The notes under the pieces: generated by a model
Seen by the model: the letters and a program-made list of their open reading frames with translations, nothing else
The model's database searches: none
Told to the model about the DNA's origin: nothing
Shown here: piece after piece, positions 16,698-25,682 of the stretch
Numbering within the stretch: position 1 is the first letter of the stretch
How the letters are laid out: each line of letters starts with the position of its first letter
Translations under genes and position numbers: made by a program
NCBI RefSeq assembly: GCF_029320955.1
Contig: NZ_CP119757.1
Coordinates: 4,340,001-4,404,000 of the forward strand
Direction of reading: 5' to 3'
DNA from: Flavobacterium sp. YJ01
Lineage (GTDB): Bacteria; Bacteroidota; Bacteroidia; Flavobacteriales; Flavobacteriaceae
DNA: 64,000 nt

Positions 16698-19600
16698 TTA
16701 AGATGCTATGTTACTTGGATCTTTTTTTCGGTAAAACCAATAGAATACTTGAGGTAAAACGGTAAGAGATAAAATCATACACGTTATTAATCCGCCCACA
16801 ATCATAATGGCTAATGGTTTTTGGACTTCAGAACCCATTCCGGTTGATAATGCAGCAGGCAGTAATCCTAAAGATCCCATAAGAGCAATCATCACGATAG
16901 GGCGAATTCTGCTGTGAATTCCTTCCGAAATAGCATCTCTTAAATGCATTCCGTTTCTCATATTTTCCCTAATCATTCCGATGAGGACAATACTGTCGAT
17001 GGCGCTCACACCAAAGAGAATAATAAACCCAATTCCCGCCGAGATTCCGAACACGGTTCCTGTTACCCAAAGCGACAAGAATCCACCTATAAAAGCATAA
17101 GGCATTGCAGTTACAGCAATTATGGTGTCTTTGAAATTGCCAAAGTTGAAATACAGCAGACATAAAATCAATACCAAAACGACAGGAATAATCATTGCCA
17201 ATTGTTTGGTTGCTCTTTCCTTACTTTCAAATTCTCCTGCCCATTTCATCACATTTTCTTTAGGAAGTTTTACTTCGGCAGCTACTTTTTTCTGCGCTTC
17301 GTCAATTGTGCTTCCAAGATCTCGTCCTTCAATGCTGAACCCAACGGCAATATAACGGCTGTTTCCTTCACGGTAAATAAAGGTTGGACCTGTTTTATAA
17401 TCTACCGTTGCGATTTCTTTTAACGGCACTTTTTTGCCATTTAGAGTTGGAATGAGAATACCTTCTATTTTTTCTTTTGAGTCACGATATTCTTTTTCAA
17501 AACGCAAAGTGATATCAAATATCTTTTCATCGTCATAAAATTTTGTTGCTGCCTGTCCGCCAATGGTCATTCTAATTACGGCTTGTGCATCGGCAGTTGT
17601 AACAGCGTAACGTGCCATTTTTTCGTCATCAAGCTGAATTCTTAATTCAGGCAATCCAATGTTTTTGTAAACATTAATATCTTCAATTCCTTTTACATCT
17701 TTGATCGAATTGGCAACTTTAGCAGCCATTTCTTCCAATTGAAAAAGATCACTTCCAAATATCTTGATCGCCAGCGGACTTTTTACTCCGGCAACATATT
17801 CTTCGACATTATCCTGAATTGGCTGACTAAAACCAAAGGCAATTCCGGGATATACATCGAGTACTTTTTTAATCTCGGCAATCAATTCTTCTTTGCTGAT
17901 GTCGTGTTTCCATTCGTCTTTGTGTTTTAATTCGATATGGAATTCGATATTGAAAAATCCCGTTGGATCTGTTCCATCGTTTGGTCTTCCGGTTTGCGAA
18001 AGCACAAATTTTACTTCTTCAAACTTTCTAATCTTGGTTTTCATTTCTTTCGTCAATCTAACCGATTCGTCAAGGTTGATGCTGTTTGGCAATGTTGCCC
18101 TTACATAAATAGCGCCTTCATTCAGTTTCGGAATAAACTCTGATCCGTAAAAAGCAAATCTTGCACAACAAACCGCTAACAGAGCTAAAAAGGCATAAAA
18201 AGTAGCTTTACGATGCTTGGTACTCCATTGAAACAGTTTAAAAAGGTTTTCTCTAAAGAAACGCGAAATCATATTTTCTTTCTCGACAATGTTTTTAGTC
18301 AGCATGACTTTACACATTGCAGGAACGTAGGTAAGCGACAAAATCAATGATCCTAAAAGGGCATAACTTAGCGTAAAGGCTAGGGGAGAAAACATTTTTC
18401 CTTCCACTTTCGTGAAAGAGAAAATTGGCATCAACGCTACAATCAAAATGATTAGGGCAAAGAAAATATAAGTCGCTACGCTGCCGACACTTTTCTTGAT
18501 CAATCCCATTTTACTCATGCTATTAAAGCGTTCCATGCCCACTTTATGCGCTTTCTTTTCGAGCGAGACAAAGACTTGTTCGACAATAACGAGCGTTCCT
18601 TCGAGCAGTAATCCGAAATCTAAAGCTCCCATCGAAATTAAATTCGCCGGCAATCCCTGAATTCTCAACATTACAATAGCAAACAAAAACGAAAGCGGAA
18701 TTACAGAAGCCACAATCAAGGATGTTCTCCAGTTGTAAAGGAAAATAAATACAATTAACGATACCAGTAAAATACCTTCAACAAGGTTTTTGGTAACGGT
18801 TTTTACGGTTGTATTCACCAATTCGGTACGATCGATAAACGGAACAATTTTGACATTATCGGGTAAAACTCTTTCATTAAGTTCGGTTAAACGTTCTTTA
18901 AGTTTTTTGATTACTTCACCCGGATTTTCTCCGCGAAGCATCACTACAATTCCTTCTACAACATCATCATTTTCGTCTAAACCAACTTGTCCTAATCTTG
19001 GTTTTGCTGAGATCGAAACTTCGGCTACGTGTTTTACTAAAACGGGAGCTCCGCCTTTGGTTTCGATTAAAATATTGCCAATATCTTCAACTTTATTAAC
19101 TAAGCCGACACCTCGCACAACGTAAGCCTGATCGCCACGCTGAATTACGTCTCCACCCACATTGATATTACTTTTTGAAACGGCTTCGTAAACATCTAAA
19201 GCCGAAAGGTTGTAGTTTTCTAACTGTGTTGGATTAATTTTGATTTCGAACATTTTTTCTTCACCACCAAAACTTACCACATCGGCAACTCCGGGAACGG
19301 CAACCAATTCTCTTTCAATAACCCAATCCTGAATGGCCTGAATTTCTTTTATAGGCAAATCACTTTTAATGACGTATCTGAATATCTCGCCCGTTGCTCC
19401 AGACGGCGGATCGATTTCTGCATCGGCTCCTTCAGGAAGATCAAGTCCGCCCATACGGTTTGAGGCGTATTGCTGTGCGTAAAAATCCTCAACGCCATCA
19501 TCAAATAATACGGTTACAACCGATAATCCGAAAAGCGAAATAGAACGTACTTCTGCTTTTTTCGGAATCGTATTCATTTGTTTAGAAATAGGAAGTGTGA

Positions 19601-19802
19601 TGAATTTCTCCACTTCTTCGGCACTTCTTCCCGGCCATTGCGTAATAATTCTTGCCCTTGTATTGGTTACATCGGGAAAGGCTTCAATTGGTGTGTGAAT
19701 GTAACTCACGATACCGGCGACTAGTAATATGGCTGTCAGGAAAAAAACTATCAGGGAGTTTTTTAGCGAGAAAGCAACTAATCCTTGTACAAATTTTTTC
19801 AT
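16698..19802 (-). CDS. RND heavy-metal efflux pump, CzcA/CusA type
   Basis: The 1034-residue protein aligns in architecture with the HME branch of RND pumps. It has the N-terminal span, EAFPDVTNTRARIITQWPG near 40-58, and the metal-family TM4 motif GALDFGLLLEGTLVIVEQ at 392-409. The relay positions are Asp395, Glu401 and Glu408, in the place of Asp402, Asp408 and Glu415 of CzcA. It should export divalent metal or Cu(I)/Ag(I); the ion cannot be fixed from sequence. It is the last gene of a five-gene co-oriented run that starts with a two-component system. Confidence 0.9.
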   Translation of the reverse strand: MKKFVQGLVAFSLKNSLIVFFLTAILLVAGIVSYIHTPIEAFPDVTNTRARIITQWPGRSAEEVEKFITLPISKQMNTIPKKAEVRSISLFGLSVVTVLFDDGVEDFYAQQYASNRMGGLDLPEGADAEIDPPSGATGEIFRYVIKSDLPIKEIQAIQDWVIERELVAVPGVADVVSFGGEEKMFEIKINPTQLENYNLSALDVYEAVSKSNINVGGDVIQRGDQAYVVRGVGLVNKVEDIGNILIETKGGAPVLVKHVAEVSISAKPRLGQVGLDENDDVVEGIVVMLRGENPGEVIKKLKERLTELNERVLPDNVKIVPFIDRTELVNTTVKTVTKNLVEGILLVSLIVFIFLYNWRTSLIVASVIPLSFLFAIVMLRIQGLPANLISMGALDFGLLLEGTLVIVEQVFVSLEKKAHKVGMERFNSMSKMGLIKKSVGSVATYIFFALIILIVALMPIFSFTKVEGKMFSPLAFTLSYALLGSLILSLTYVPAMCKVMLTKNIVEKENMISRFFRENLFKLFQWSTKHRKATFYAFLALLAVCCARFAFYGSEFIPKLNEGAIYVRATLPNSINLDESVRLTKEMKTKIRKFEEVKFVLSQTGRPNDGTDPTGFFNIEFHIELKHKDEWKHDISKEELIAEIKKVLDVYPGIAFGFSQPIQDNVEEYVAGVKSPLAIKIFGSDLFQLEEMAAKVANSIKDVKGIEDINVYKNIGLPELRIQLDDEKMARYAVTTADAQAVIRMTIGGQAATKFYDDEKIFDITLRFEKEYRDSKEKIEGILIPTLNGKKVPLKEIATVDYKTGPTFIYREGNSRYIAVGFSIEGRDLGSTIDEAQKKVAAEVKLPKENVMKWAGEFESKERATKQLAMIIPVVLVLILCLLYFNFGNFKDTIIAVTAMPYAFIGGFLSLWVTGTVFGISAGIGFIILFGVSAIDSIVLIGMIRENMRNGMHLRDAISEGIHSRIRPIVMIALMGSLGLLPAALSTGMGSEVQKPLAIMIVGGLITCMILSLTVLPQVFYWFYRKKDPSNIAS

Positions 19803-19835
19803 GTCTTGTATTGTATTTATCCGTTTTGGGGATAA

Positions 19836-20924
19836 TTAGTTTTTTAATCTTTCGTGAATTAAAAGCTGATTTTTGGTAATCACCATTTCGCCTTCTTTAA
19901 CACCGTCTTTAAAATAAACCCAGTCGTTGTTTTTAATTATCGGATTAATTTCTCTGGTTTCGATAGTGCAATCATCTTTATAAATTAAAATATGATCACG
20001 GTTGTTGTCAAAAATCACAGCTTTTGCAGGAACAGCTTCTAGCATATCTCCGCCTAAACTTTTATCAATAATAATATCGGCTGTCATTCCGGGTTTTAGT
20101 TTTAAGTTTTTGTTTTCCATTACAATTCGGGCTTTCAAAACATGTTCGTCGGCATCAAAAACTTTAGACATCATTTTTATTTTTCCTTTAAAAATTTCTC
20201 CTGGATACGCTGGAGTTGTAACATCAACAGGCATATTTTCCGAAACATTTTTTAAATTACTCGTATATACATTTACCAAAACCCAGATTTCTTTTAAGTC
20301 AGAAATTGTAAAAAGTGGTTCACTGCTGTCTGTAATCTGCATTCCAGGACTTATATTTTTGTCTACGATATAACCTTCAGTTGGTGCTTTAATTAGAAAA
20401 ACAGATCTTTCGCTACTCGCGCTAAACATGGCCAGATTGGCTCTTACATTTTCAAGCGAAGACTTTAAAACATCGAGTTCGCTTTGCGCTTGAAGTAAAT
20501 CTTTTTGTGACGAAATACCATCTTCAAACATTGATTTTGCTGCTTGTAAATTGCGTTGCGCTACAGTTATTTGCGATTGAAGCGATTTGCTTTCAGACTG
20601 CATGCTGTTTAATTCGGTACTTTTTATTTCTGCCAGAATTTGTCCTTTTCGAACATAATCGCCCAATGAAAAAGTAGTTTTGGTAATAATTCCTTCTACA
20701 AGGCTGTTAAACGGAACTACGTGATCGCCGTTATACGTAATGTTTCCTGTAAGGTTTATCGATTCGCTCACAGAACGTTTTTGAATTGGTTCGATGGTGA
20801 TTTTTTCTTTTAAATCTTTATCGATACAAAACTTTTCTTCTTTCGTTTCTTTAACTTCTTCTTTTTTGCCACATCCGTAAACGAGCATTAACCCCAATAT
20901 TGGGAGTACAATATATTTCTTCAT
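19836..20924 (-). CDS. Metal RND periplasmic adaptor lipoprotein, CzcB/CusB type
   Basis: The 362-residue protein has a lipobox ending at Cys18 (LVYGCGKK). A lipoyl half (LGDYVRKGQILAEIKS), a helical hairpin near 105-150, the second lipoyl half (APTEGYIVDKNISPGMQI) and a beta-barrel (ISDLKEIWVLVNVYTSNL) follow. A Cys in EEKFCIDKDL near 33 may bind metal. It lies 33 bases upstream of the pump and 26 bases after the outer-membrane factor gene. Confidence 0.9.
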   Translation of the reverse strand: MKKYIVLPILGLMLVYGCGKKEEVKETKEEKFCIDKDLKEKITIEPIQKRSVSESINLTGNITYNGDHVVPFNSLVEGIITKTTFSLGDYVRKGQILAEIKSTELNSMQSESKSLQSQITVAQRNLQAAKSMFEDGISSQKDLLQAQSELDVLKSSLENVRANLAMFSASSERSVFLIKAPTEGYIVDKNISPGMQITDSSEPLFTISDLKEIWVLVNVYTSNLKNVSENMPVDVTTPAYPGEIFKGKIKMMSKVFDADEHVLKARIVMENKNLKLKPGMTADIIIDKSLGGDMLEAVPAKAVIFDNNRDHILIYKDDCTIETREINPIIKNNDWVYFKDGVKEGEMVITKNQLLIHERLKN

Positions 20925-20950
20925 TTGTTTGTTGTTTTTGAAAATTAGAT

Positions 20951-22237
20951 TTAGTTGATTTCCTGACCTGAGATATAGCGCAGTTCTTCCAGATTTTTAT
21001 TCAGGTCCATTTTAGAATTCAGCAGTATCGATTTGTTGTCTAAATAAGCATCAACAAAATCAAGGTATTCAAGCATGCTGGTATTTTTTTGAAGGAAGTT
21101 TTTACGATACGCTTCCAGAAGTTTATCCAAATCTCCTTCATAATCAGCTTCAACACTGTCGTACAGTTTTTTGGTCACCAATAAATTTTCATAAGACTCC
21201 AATACTTCCGATTGGATAGTAATTGTTTTTTCCTCAGCCAATAGTTTTCCCTGATCGATAGCTAGTTTTGCAGCTTTGATATTTCCCTGATTTCGATTGA
21301 AAAACGGAAGATCAAGCGAGAAACCAACGCCCACAAAATCATTCATTAAACTCGCTCCACGGTCATAACTTACACCAAGCGTAACATCTGGCGTTCGCAT
21401 GGCTCTTTCGTATTTGTGCTTGTTGTCGTTATAATCATTTCCAAGTTTAAGCACTTTCATATCAGGTCTGTTTTCTACAGCCGAAGCCATTAGATTACCT
21501 AAATTGATGTTTTCGATATTTTTATTATCGGGAACAAAACCATCATCGGTAAGTTTGATATAGTTTGTTGCGGGAAGATTCATTAAAACCTTAAGTTCTT
21601 TCTGCAACGAATTATTTTCCTTTTGTAAATCGGCTATTTCTTTTAAGAATTGAAGTTCAGTTGCTTTCAATCTAATGTATTCGCCTTTGCCAACATTGCC
21701 TTGTTTTACCTGATTTCCGTACGCTTTTAGTAAAGTCTGCATCGACGAAAGTTGTTTTTTATAAATCGCTTCCTGCGCTTGATTGTATTGCAGTTCCGTA
21801 AGATTGCCTCTAAATTCGATTTTTAGATTACGTAAAAAAGTTTTGAAATATTCTTTGGCGATATCAACGCCTACTTTTTCCATTGCAATCATTTTTCTTC
21901 GTTTTCCGGCAGTTTGAATCAGTTGTTCCAGTTCTGCATTGACTTGCGACGTTCTTCCGAAATTGCCCCAAAGCGGAGGCAATTGCTGTGCAGTAGCATT
22001 GTTCCAAAGATTGATTTCGCCGATAGTCAGCGTAGGATTGGGCCATAGTTTTGCCTGAATAACCTGTGCATCGGCAATATCGATGTTCAGTTTTTCGGAA
22101 ATAAGAGAGATATTCTTATCCAAAAACAAAGCCTCGGCCTGTGTTCTGGAAAGCACAATTGTATCGTTTATGGCAGCAATCTGCGCCACGTTTTTGTGAG
22201 ATACAATTACGAGTAAGGTTAAAAGTAAACGTTTCAA
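20951..22237 (-). CDS. Metal RND outer-membrane factor, TolC/CzcC family
   Basis: The 428-residue protein has a signal peptide (MKRLLLTLLVIVSHKNVAQ) and no lipobox cysteine. Two outer-membrane-efflux repeats with long coiled coils cover residues 28-215 and 230-425. The motif AKLWPNPTLTIGE near 56-68 is typical of the CzcC-like branch. It should provide the outer-membrane channel for the adjacent adaptor and pump. Confidence 0.88.
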   Translation of the reverse strand: MKRLLLTLLVIVSHKNVAQIAAINDTIVLSRTQAEALFLDKNISLISEKLNIDIADAQVIQAKLWPNPTLTIGEINLWNNATAQQLPPLWGNFGRTSQVNAELEQLIQTAGKRRKMIAMEKVGVDIAKEYFKTFLRNLKIEFRGNLTELQYNQAQEAIYKKQLSSMQTLLKAYGNQVKQGNVGKGEYIRLKATELQFLKEIADLQKENNSLQKELKVLMNLPATNYIKLTDDGFVPDNKNIENINLGNLMASAVENRPDMKVLKLGNDYNDNKHKYERAMRTPDVTLGVSYDRGASLMNDFVGVGFSLDLPFFNRNQGNIKAAKLAIDQGKLLAEEKTITIQSEVLESYENLLVTKKLYDSVEADYEGDLDKLLEAYRKNFLQKNTSMLEYLDFVDAYLDNKSILLNSKMDLNKNLEELRYISGQEIN

Positions 22238-22334
22238 ATTAAGTTGTTTTAATGATGGCGCAAAGTTATTGGCGACATATTAGCCCTTAATTTGATGTGT
22301 GTTATAAGACGGTTAGAGCAACATTAGAAAACGA

Positions 22335-23693
22335 TTAGAGTCTCGGAAATAGTAGCGTTACCGTTGTTCCTTCGTCTTTTTTGGATGCAATATTAAAATC
22401 GATATTATTTTGTTTAAAGATAATATTGGCCAACGAAAGTCCAACACCGCTTCCTTTTATATCTTTCACATTTTTACCTCGATAAAAGGTTTGTTTAATG
22501 AAGATTAAATCGTCTTCGCTAATTCCACTTCCGCGGTCTTCAATGACAATTTTAAGCTGGTTGTCTTTTTCCAAAAGACTTATTTTTATTGGATTTCCGT
22601 TAGAATATTTTACGGCGTTTTCTATAATATTGTATAAAGCGATTTTAATTTCGTTGCTATTTCCTTTTATCGAAAGCAGTTTGTCATTTGCCACTTCTAG
22701 AACAATTTGTATTGGAGAATTTTTTAGATCATAAATACTAGGAATCTGATCGTTAATATCCCAAACCAATTCGTCAACCCTAAAAATTTCGTTGAGTTCT
22801 GTATTATTTCGCAAGCCCGAAAGCATCATCAATGTATTCATGGTGTCTTCGATCTGATAGACATTTTCCAAAACTTTCTCAGACATTTCTTTGTATTCAG
22901 CGCTTGATCTGTCTTTTTGGGCAAATACTTCTAAGTTTCCTGAAATTGCCGTTAAAGGCGTTTTAAATTCGTGCGAAACATAATTGATAAAGTTTTTCTG
23001 AATGATAAAAGTATCTGATAAACGGGTAAACAAATTGTTATACGTTTCTACCAATTCCTGAATATCATCTTTGGTATTTGGAGAAACAATCTGGCGATCC
23101 AGCGACGAAGCCTGAATTTCGTTGACCTGATCAATAATGTTTTTTATAGGACTGTAAGCCAAATTAGAAAGCACACGGCTGACAATATAAATCGTAATCA
23201 ATCCGATGATTAAAACCATAATCATAATGATTTGCAATCGGTCGGTCATGGTTTTAAATTCGACGTCGTTTTTTTTAACGAAAACCACAAAATCACCTTG
23301 ATTGTCATGATAGTAACTTCCAAAATAAAAATGATGTTTGGATTTGAAACTAAGCTTTCTGTTTTTCCGAATATAATCCAGTCTTTCGGCATTGATGTTA
23401 TTGTCGATCGTTTTGTCGCCGTATACAATTTGATTTTTATTGTTGTATACGCGAGTAATGATTTCCAGCGAATTTTCCCTGAATTGCTGTCCAATTAACA
23501 AATGCTGATTCTCAGGTAGTTCATCTTTTTCGAGATAGAAAATTCCCGTCAATAAGCATGTTTTTTGAAGTTCGTTATATATTATTTTTTCTGAATAACT
23601 GTAGAAAGAAAAATACGTGATTACAGAAGCAATGACAAAGACAACGCTAAACGTAAAAGATGATATTAAGGTAAACCTGTTGCGTATTTTCAT
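22335..23693 (-). CDS. Membrane sensor histidine kinase for the metal-efflux operon
   Basis: The 452-residue protein has spans near 9-31 and 153-173 that frame a periplasmic sensor of about 120 residues. A HAMP region follows near 174-225, then the dimer/phosphoacceptor motif NYVSHEFKTPLTAISG with His241. ATP-binding boxes are N (NIIENAVKYSNG), G1 (EDRGSGISEDD) and G2 (KGSGVGLSLANII). The start overlaps the regulator's stop by 4 bases. The CusS-like position suggests periplasmic metal sensing, but no obvious metal-binding cluster was seen beyond HHFYFGSYYHD near 120-130. Confidence 0.9.
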   Translation of the reverse strand: MKIRNRFTLISSFTFSVVFVIASVITYFSFYSYSEKIIYNELQKTCLLTGIFYLEKDELPENQHLLIGQQFRENSLEIITRVYNNKNQIVYGDKTIDNNINAERLDYIRKNRKLSFKSKHHFYFGSYYHDNQGDFVVFVKKNDVEFKTMTDRLQIIMIMVLIIGLITIYIVSRVLSNLAYSPIKNIIDQVNEIQASSLDRQIVSPNTKDDIQELVETYNNLFTRLSDTFIIQKNFINYVSHEFKTPLTAISGNLEVFAQKDRSSAEYKEMSEKVLENVYQIEDTMNTLMMLSGLRNNTELNEIFRVDELVWDINDQIPSIYDLKNSPIQIVLEVANDKLLSIKGNSNEIKIALYNIIENAVKYSNGNPIKISLLEKDNQLKIVIEDRGSGISEDDLIFIKQTFYRGKNVKDIKGSGVGLSLANIIFKQNNIDFNIASKKDEGTTVTLLFPRL

Positions 23694-24367
23694 GATTCTT
23701 CTTTAAGCATATATCCCGTTCCTTTTATGGTATGGATAAATTTATGGTTTTGCTCGATTTTGTTTCTTAAATAAGAAATATAAACATCGACAACATTGGT
23801 GTTGTTATCGTAATTAATGCCCCAAACGGCATTTAAAATCTGCGTTCTCGAGATTACTTTGTTTCGGTTTTCTAATAAATACAACAGCAGTTTATATTCT
23901 CTTGGCGATAAATCGATTAGTTTATCGTTTTCTGTAACCTTATGTTCTTCAGGATTTATGGTCAAACTTCCTAATTTGTATAAAGTTTCTACTTTGTCGT
24001 AGTTGAATTTAGTTCTTCGAGTAAGTGCGTTGACTCTCGAAATTAATTCTTTAAAATGAAAAGGTTTTACCAAATAATCATCGGCGCCAGAATCTAAAGC
24101 ATTTACTTTATCATCGGTGTCGCTCAAAGCGCTTAACATTAAAACGGGCGTATGATTTTTTTTGAAACGCATTAGTTTCACCAACTGAATTCCGTCAATC
24201 CCCGGAAGCATAATATCCATTAAAATAATATCCCAAATATCTTGTTGAATAAGTTCACGTGCAATCTCGCCCGTTTCGGCCAGATGCACAGTAAAGTTGT
24301 TTTCCTCCAAACCTTTTACTATAAATTCGCTGATGCGTTTATCATCTTCAATGAGTAAAACATTCAT
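23690..24367 (-). CDS. OmpR/PhoB-type response regulator
   Basis: This 225-residue protein has a receiver domain with acidic pocket IEDDK (residues 6-10) and phosphoacceptor Asp51 (IILMDIMLPG). The conserved Lys is in LVKPFHFKEL. A C-terminal winged helix runs from about residue 125 (LSPREYKLLLYLLENRNKVISR). It is the first gene of the minus-strand run kinase, CzcC, CzcB, CzcA, so it probably activates the efflux genes and itself. Confidence 0.92.
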   Translation of the reverse strand: MNVLLIEDDKRISEFIVKGLEENNFTVHLAETGEIARELIQQDIWDIILMDIMLPGIDGIQLVKLMRFKKNHTPVLMLSALSDTDDKVNALDSGADDYLVKPFHFKELISRVNALTRRTKFNYDKVETLYKLGSLTINPEEHKVTENDKLIDLSPREYKLLLYLLENRNKVISRTQILNAVWGINYDNNTNVVDVYISYLRNKIEQNHKFIHTIKGTGYMLKEES

Positions 24368-24397
24368 AAATCGTAGATTATAATGATTGCTGTTTTG

Positions 24398-24419
24398 ATT
24401 AAAACGGAAATGTTTTAAT
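24398..24419. promoter_or_regulatory. Palindrome ATTAAAAC-6-GTTTTAAT upstream of the two-component operon
   Basis: Perfect 8-bp arms with a 6-base spacer lie 31 bases upstream of the response-regulator start. A lone half-site GTTTTAAT recurs at 22246-22253, just upstream of the CzcC-like gene. This could be the binding site of the response regulator, by analogy with CusR boxes. Confidence 0.4.
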
Positions 24420-24524
24420 CTTCTGACAAGTTGTTTTCAAAAAAATAGGATTATCAAAAGTAACATTTATTTTTTTTGAACCATATAAGGTCATATAAGT
24501 TATTAAAGTTTTTTATTGAATTGT

Positions 24525-24655
24525 CTCCTGCTTTAGCTGGAGGTTTAAAAGATTTTCATCCTGTAGGGCTTTAGCCAAAATGCGTATTTTTTGGCTAAAG
24601 CCATTTTTATACTTGATTAAATGAATCTCCATCTAAAGATGGAGGCAATTGATTT
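24525..24655. repeat. Dispersed repeat tract with small paired arms
   Basis: The stems TGGAGG/CCTCCA-like and TTTAGCCAAAA / TTTTTTGGCTAAA fold locally. The end GGAGGCAATTGATTTTTT resembles GGGGCAATTGATTTTATT at 25625, showing that the same family recurs after the next gene. Confidence 0.55.
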
Positions 24656-24979
24656 TTTGAATTAAAATGTGATTTTTTAAATCTGCAAAAGAGAATTCCG
24701 GAGGAATGAAATATTTATAGATTTATAAAGCGCGCCGTACCAAAAGCTCCAGCGGAGCGACATAATTTATACATTGATTTCTTTAGATTTCATGGTATAA
24801 AATAGCAAAACAAATGATAGAAGTTTTATATAATTCCAGTTTAATTTTTAATAAAAAATTGATTTCCAATTAATTAACTTTTATTAAAGAAAGCTTTAAC
24901 AGCGTGTATTTCCGCTGGCTGTTTGAAATAACTAATTTTAACTTAAATCAAAATTAATAACATTTTAAATAGTAAAATT

Positions 24980-25528
24980 ATGAAAAAGAATATCGCCATA
25001 TTAGCCACAAACGGTTTTGAAGAATCAGAATTAGCATCACCAAAAGCCTATCTGGAAGAGCAAGGTTGGAATGCGGATATCATTAGTTTGAAATCTGGAA
25101 CGATCAAAGCTTGGAAAGACGGAAATTGGAGCAAGGAATACAATGTTGATGCCGTATTAGATCAAGCAAATGAAGCAGATTACGATGCTTTGGTAATTCC
25201 AGGAGGAGTTATAAATCCTGATTTATTGAGAAGAGAAGAAGCTGCAGTAAATTTTGTACGTTCCTTTTTTGAAAGTAAAAAACCAGTAGCCGCTATTTGT
25301 CACGGACCTCAAATTCTGGTAGATGCTGATGTTTTAGAAGGTCGAAAAGTAACTTCGTTTTTCTCTATTAAAAACGATTTGAAAAATGCCGGAGCACAAT
25401 GGGAAGACTCAGAAGTTGTCGTAGACAATGGATTAGTAACCAGCAGAAAACCAAATGATTTACCCGCTTTTAATAAAAAAATGGTGGAAGAAATTAAAGA
25501 AGGAATACATGAGCGCCAAGGAGTCTAA
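24980..25528 (+). CDS. DJ-1/PfpI-family protein (stress-type glyoxalase, deglycase or peptidase-like)
   Basis: The 182-residue protein has the nucleophile elbow AAICHGPQ with Cys107 and His108, the conserved Glu15 in GFEESE, and the PfpI ending RKPNDLPAFNKKMVEEI. It resembles the YhbO/PfpI branch, for which stress protection, glyoxalase III and deglycase activities have been reported and disputed. It stands alone, 153 bases before the convergent secreted protein, with its own terminator. Confidence 0.88.
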   Translation: MKKNIAILATNGFEESELASPKAYLEEQGWNADIISLKSGTIKAWKDGNWSKEYNVDAVLDQANEADYDALVIPGGVINPDLLRREEAAVNFVRSFFESKKPVAAICHGPQILVDADVLEGRKVTSFFSIKNDLKNAGAQWEDSEVVVDNGLVTSRKPNDLPAFNKKMVEEIKEGIHERQGV

Positions 25529-25564
25529 AAAAGAAATTTCTATTTAGATTTATCAAATTATAGA

Positions 25565-25598
25565 AAAATGCAGGATCATATTTTGGTCCTGCATTTTT
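25565..25598 (+). terminator. Terminator of the PfpI-family gene
   Basis: AAAATGCAGGA pairs with TCCTGCATTTT around a loop of about 11 bases and is followed by a T run. Confidence 0.75.
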
Positions 25599-25682
25599 TT
25601 ATTGAATAGCCTCTGGTTAAAACTAGGGGCAATTGATTTTATTAATTCTTCTTTTGAGAGTCTTTACGTCGCGTGCATTGCG

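Larger units (their letters stand above)
24368..24979. other. 612-base spacer with promoters and dispersed repeats, no gene
   Basis: The left end holds the palindrome at 24398-24419. The middle (about 24525-24655) is a repeat with paired arms CTGCTTTAGCTGGAGG / CTCCATCTAAAGATGGAGG and GGCTTTAGCC / GGCTAAAGCC. Near 24700-24770 is GCTCCAGCGGAGCGAC, another flavobacterial repeat type. The right end should hold the promoter of the PfpI gene. No coding region was seen. Confidence 0.6.
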
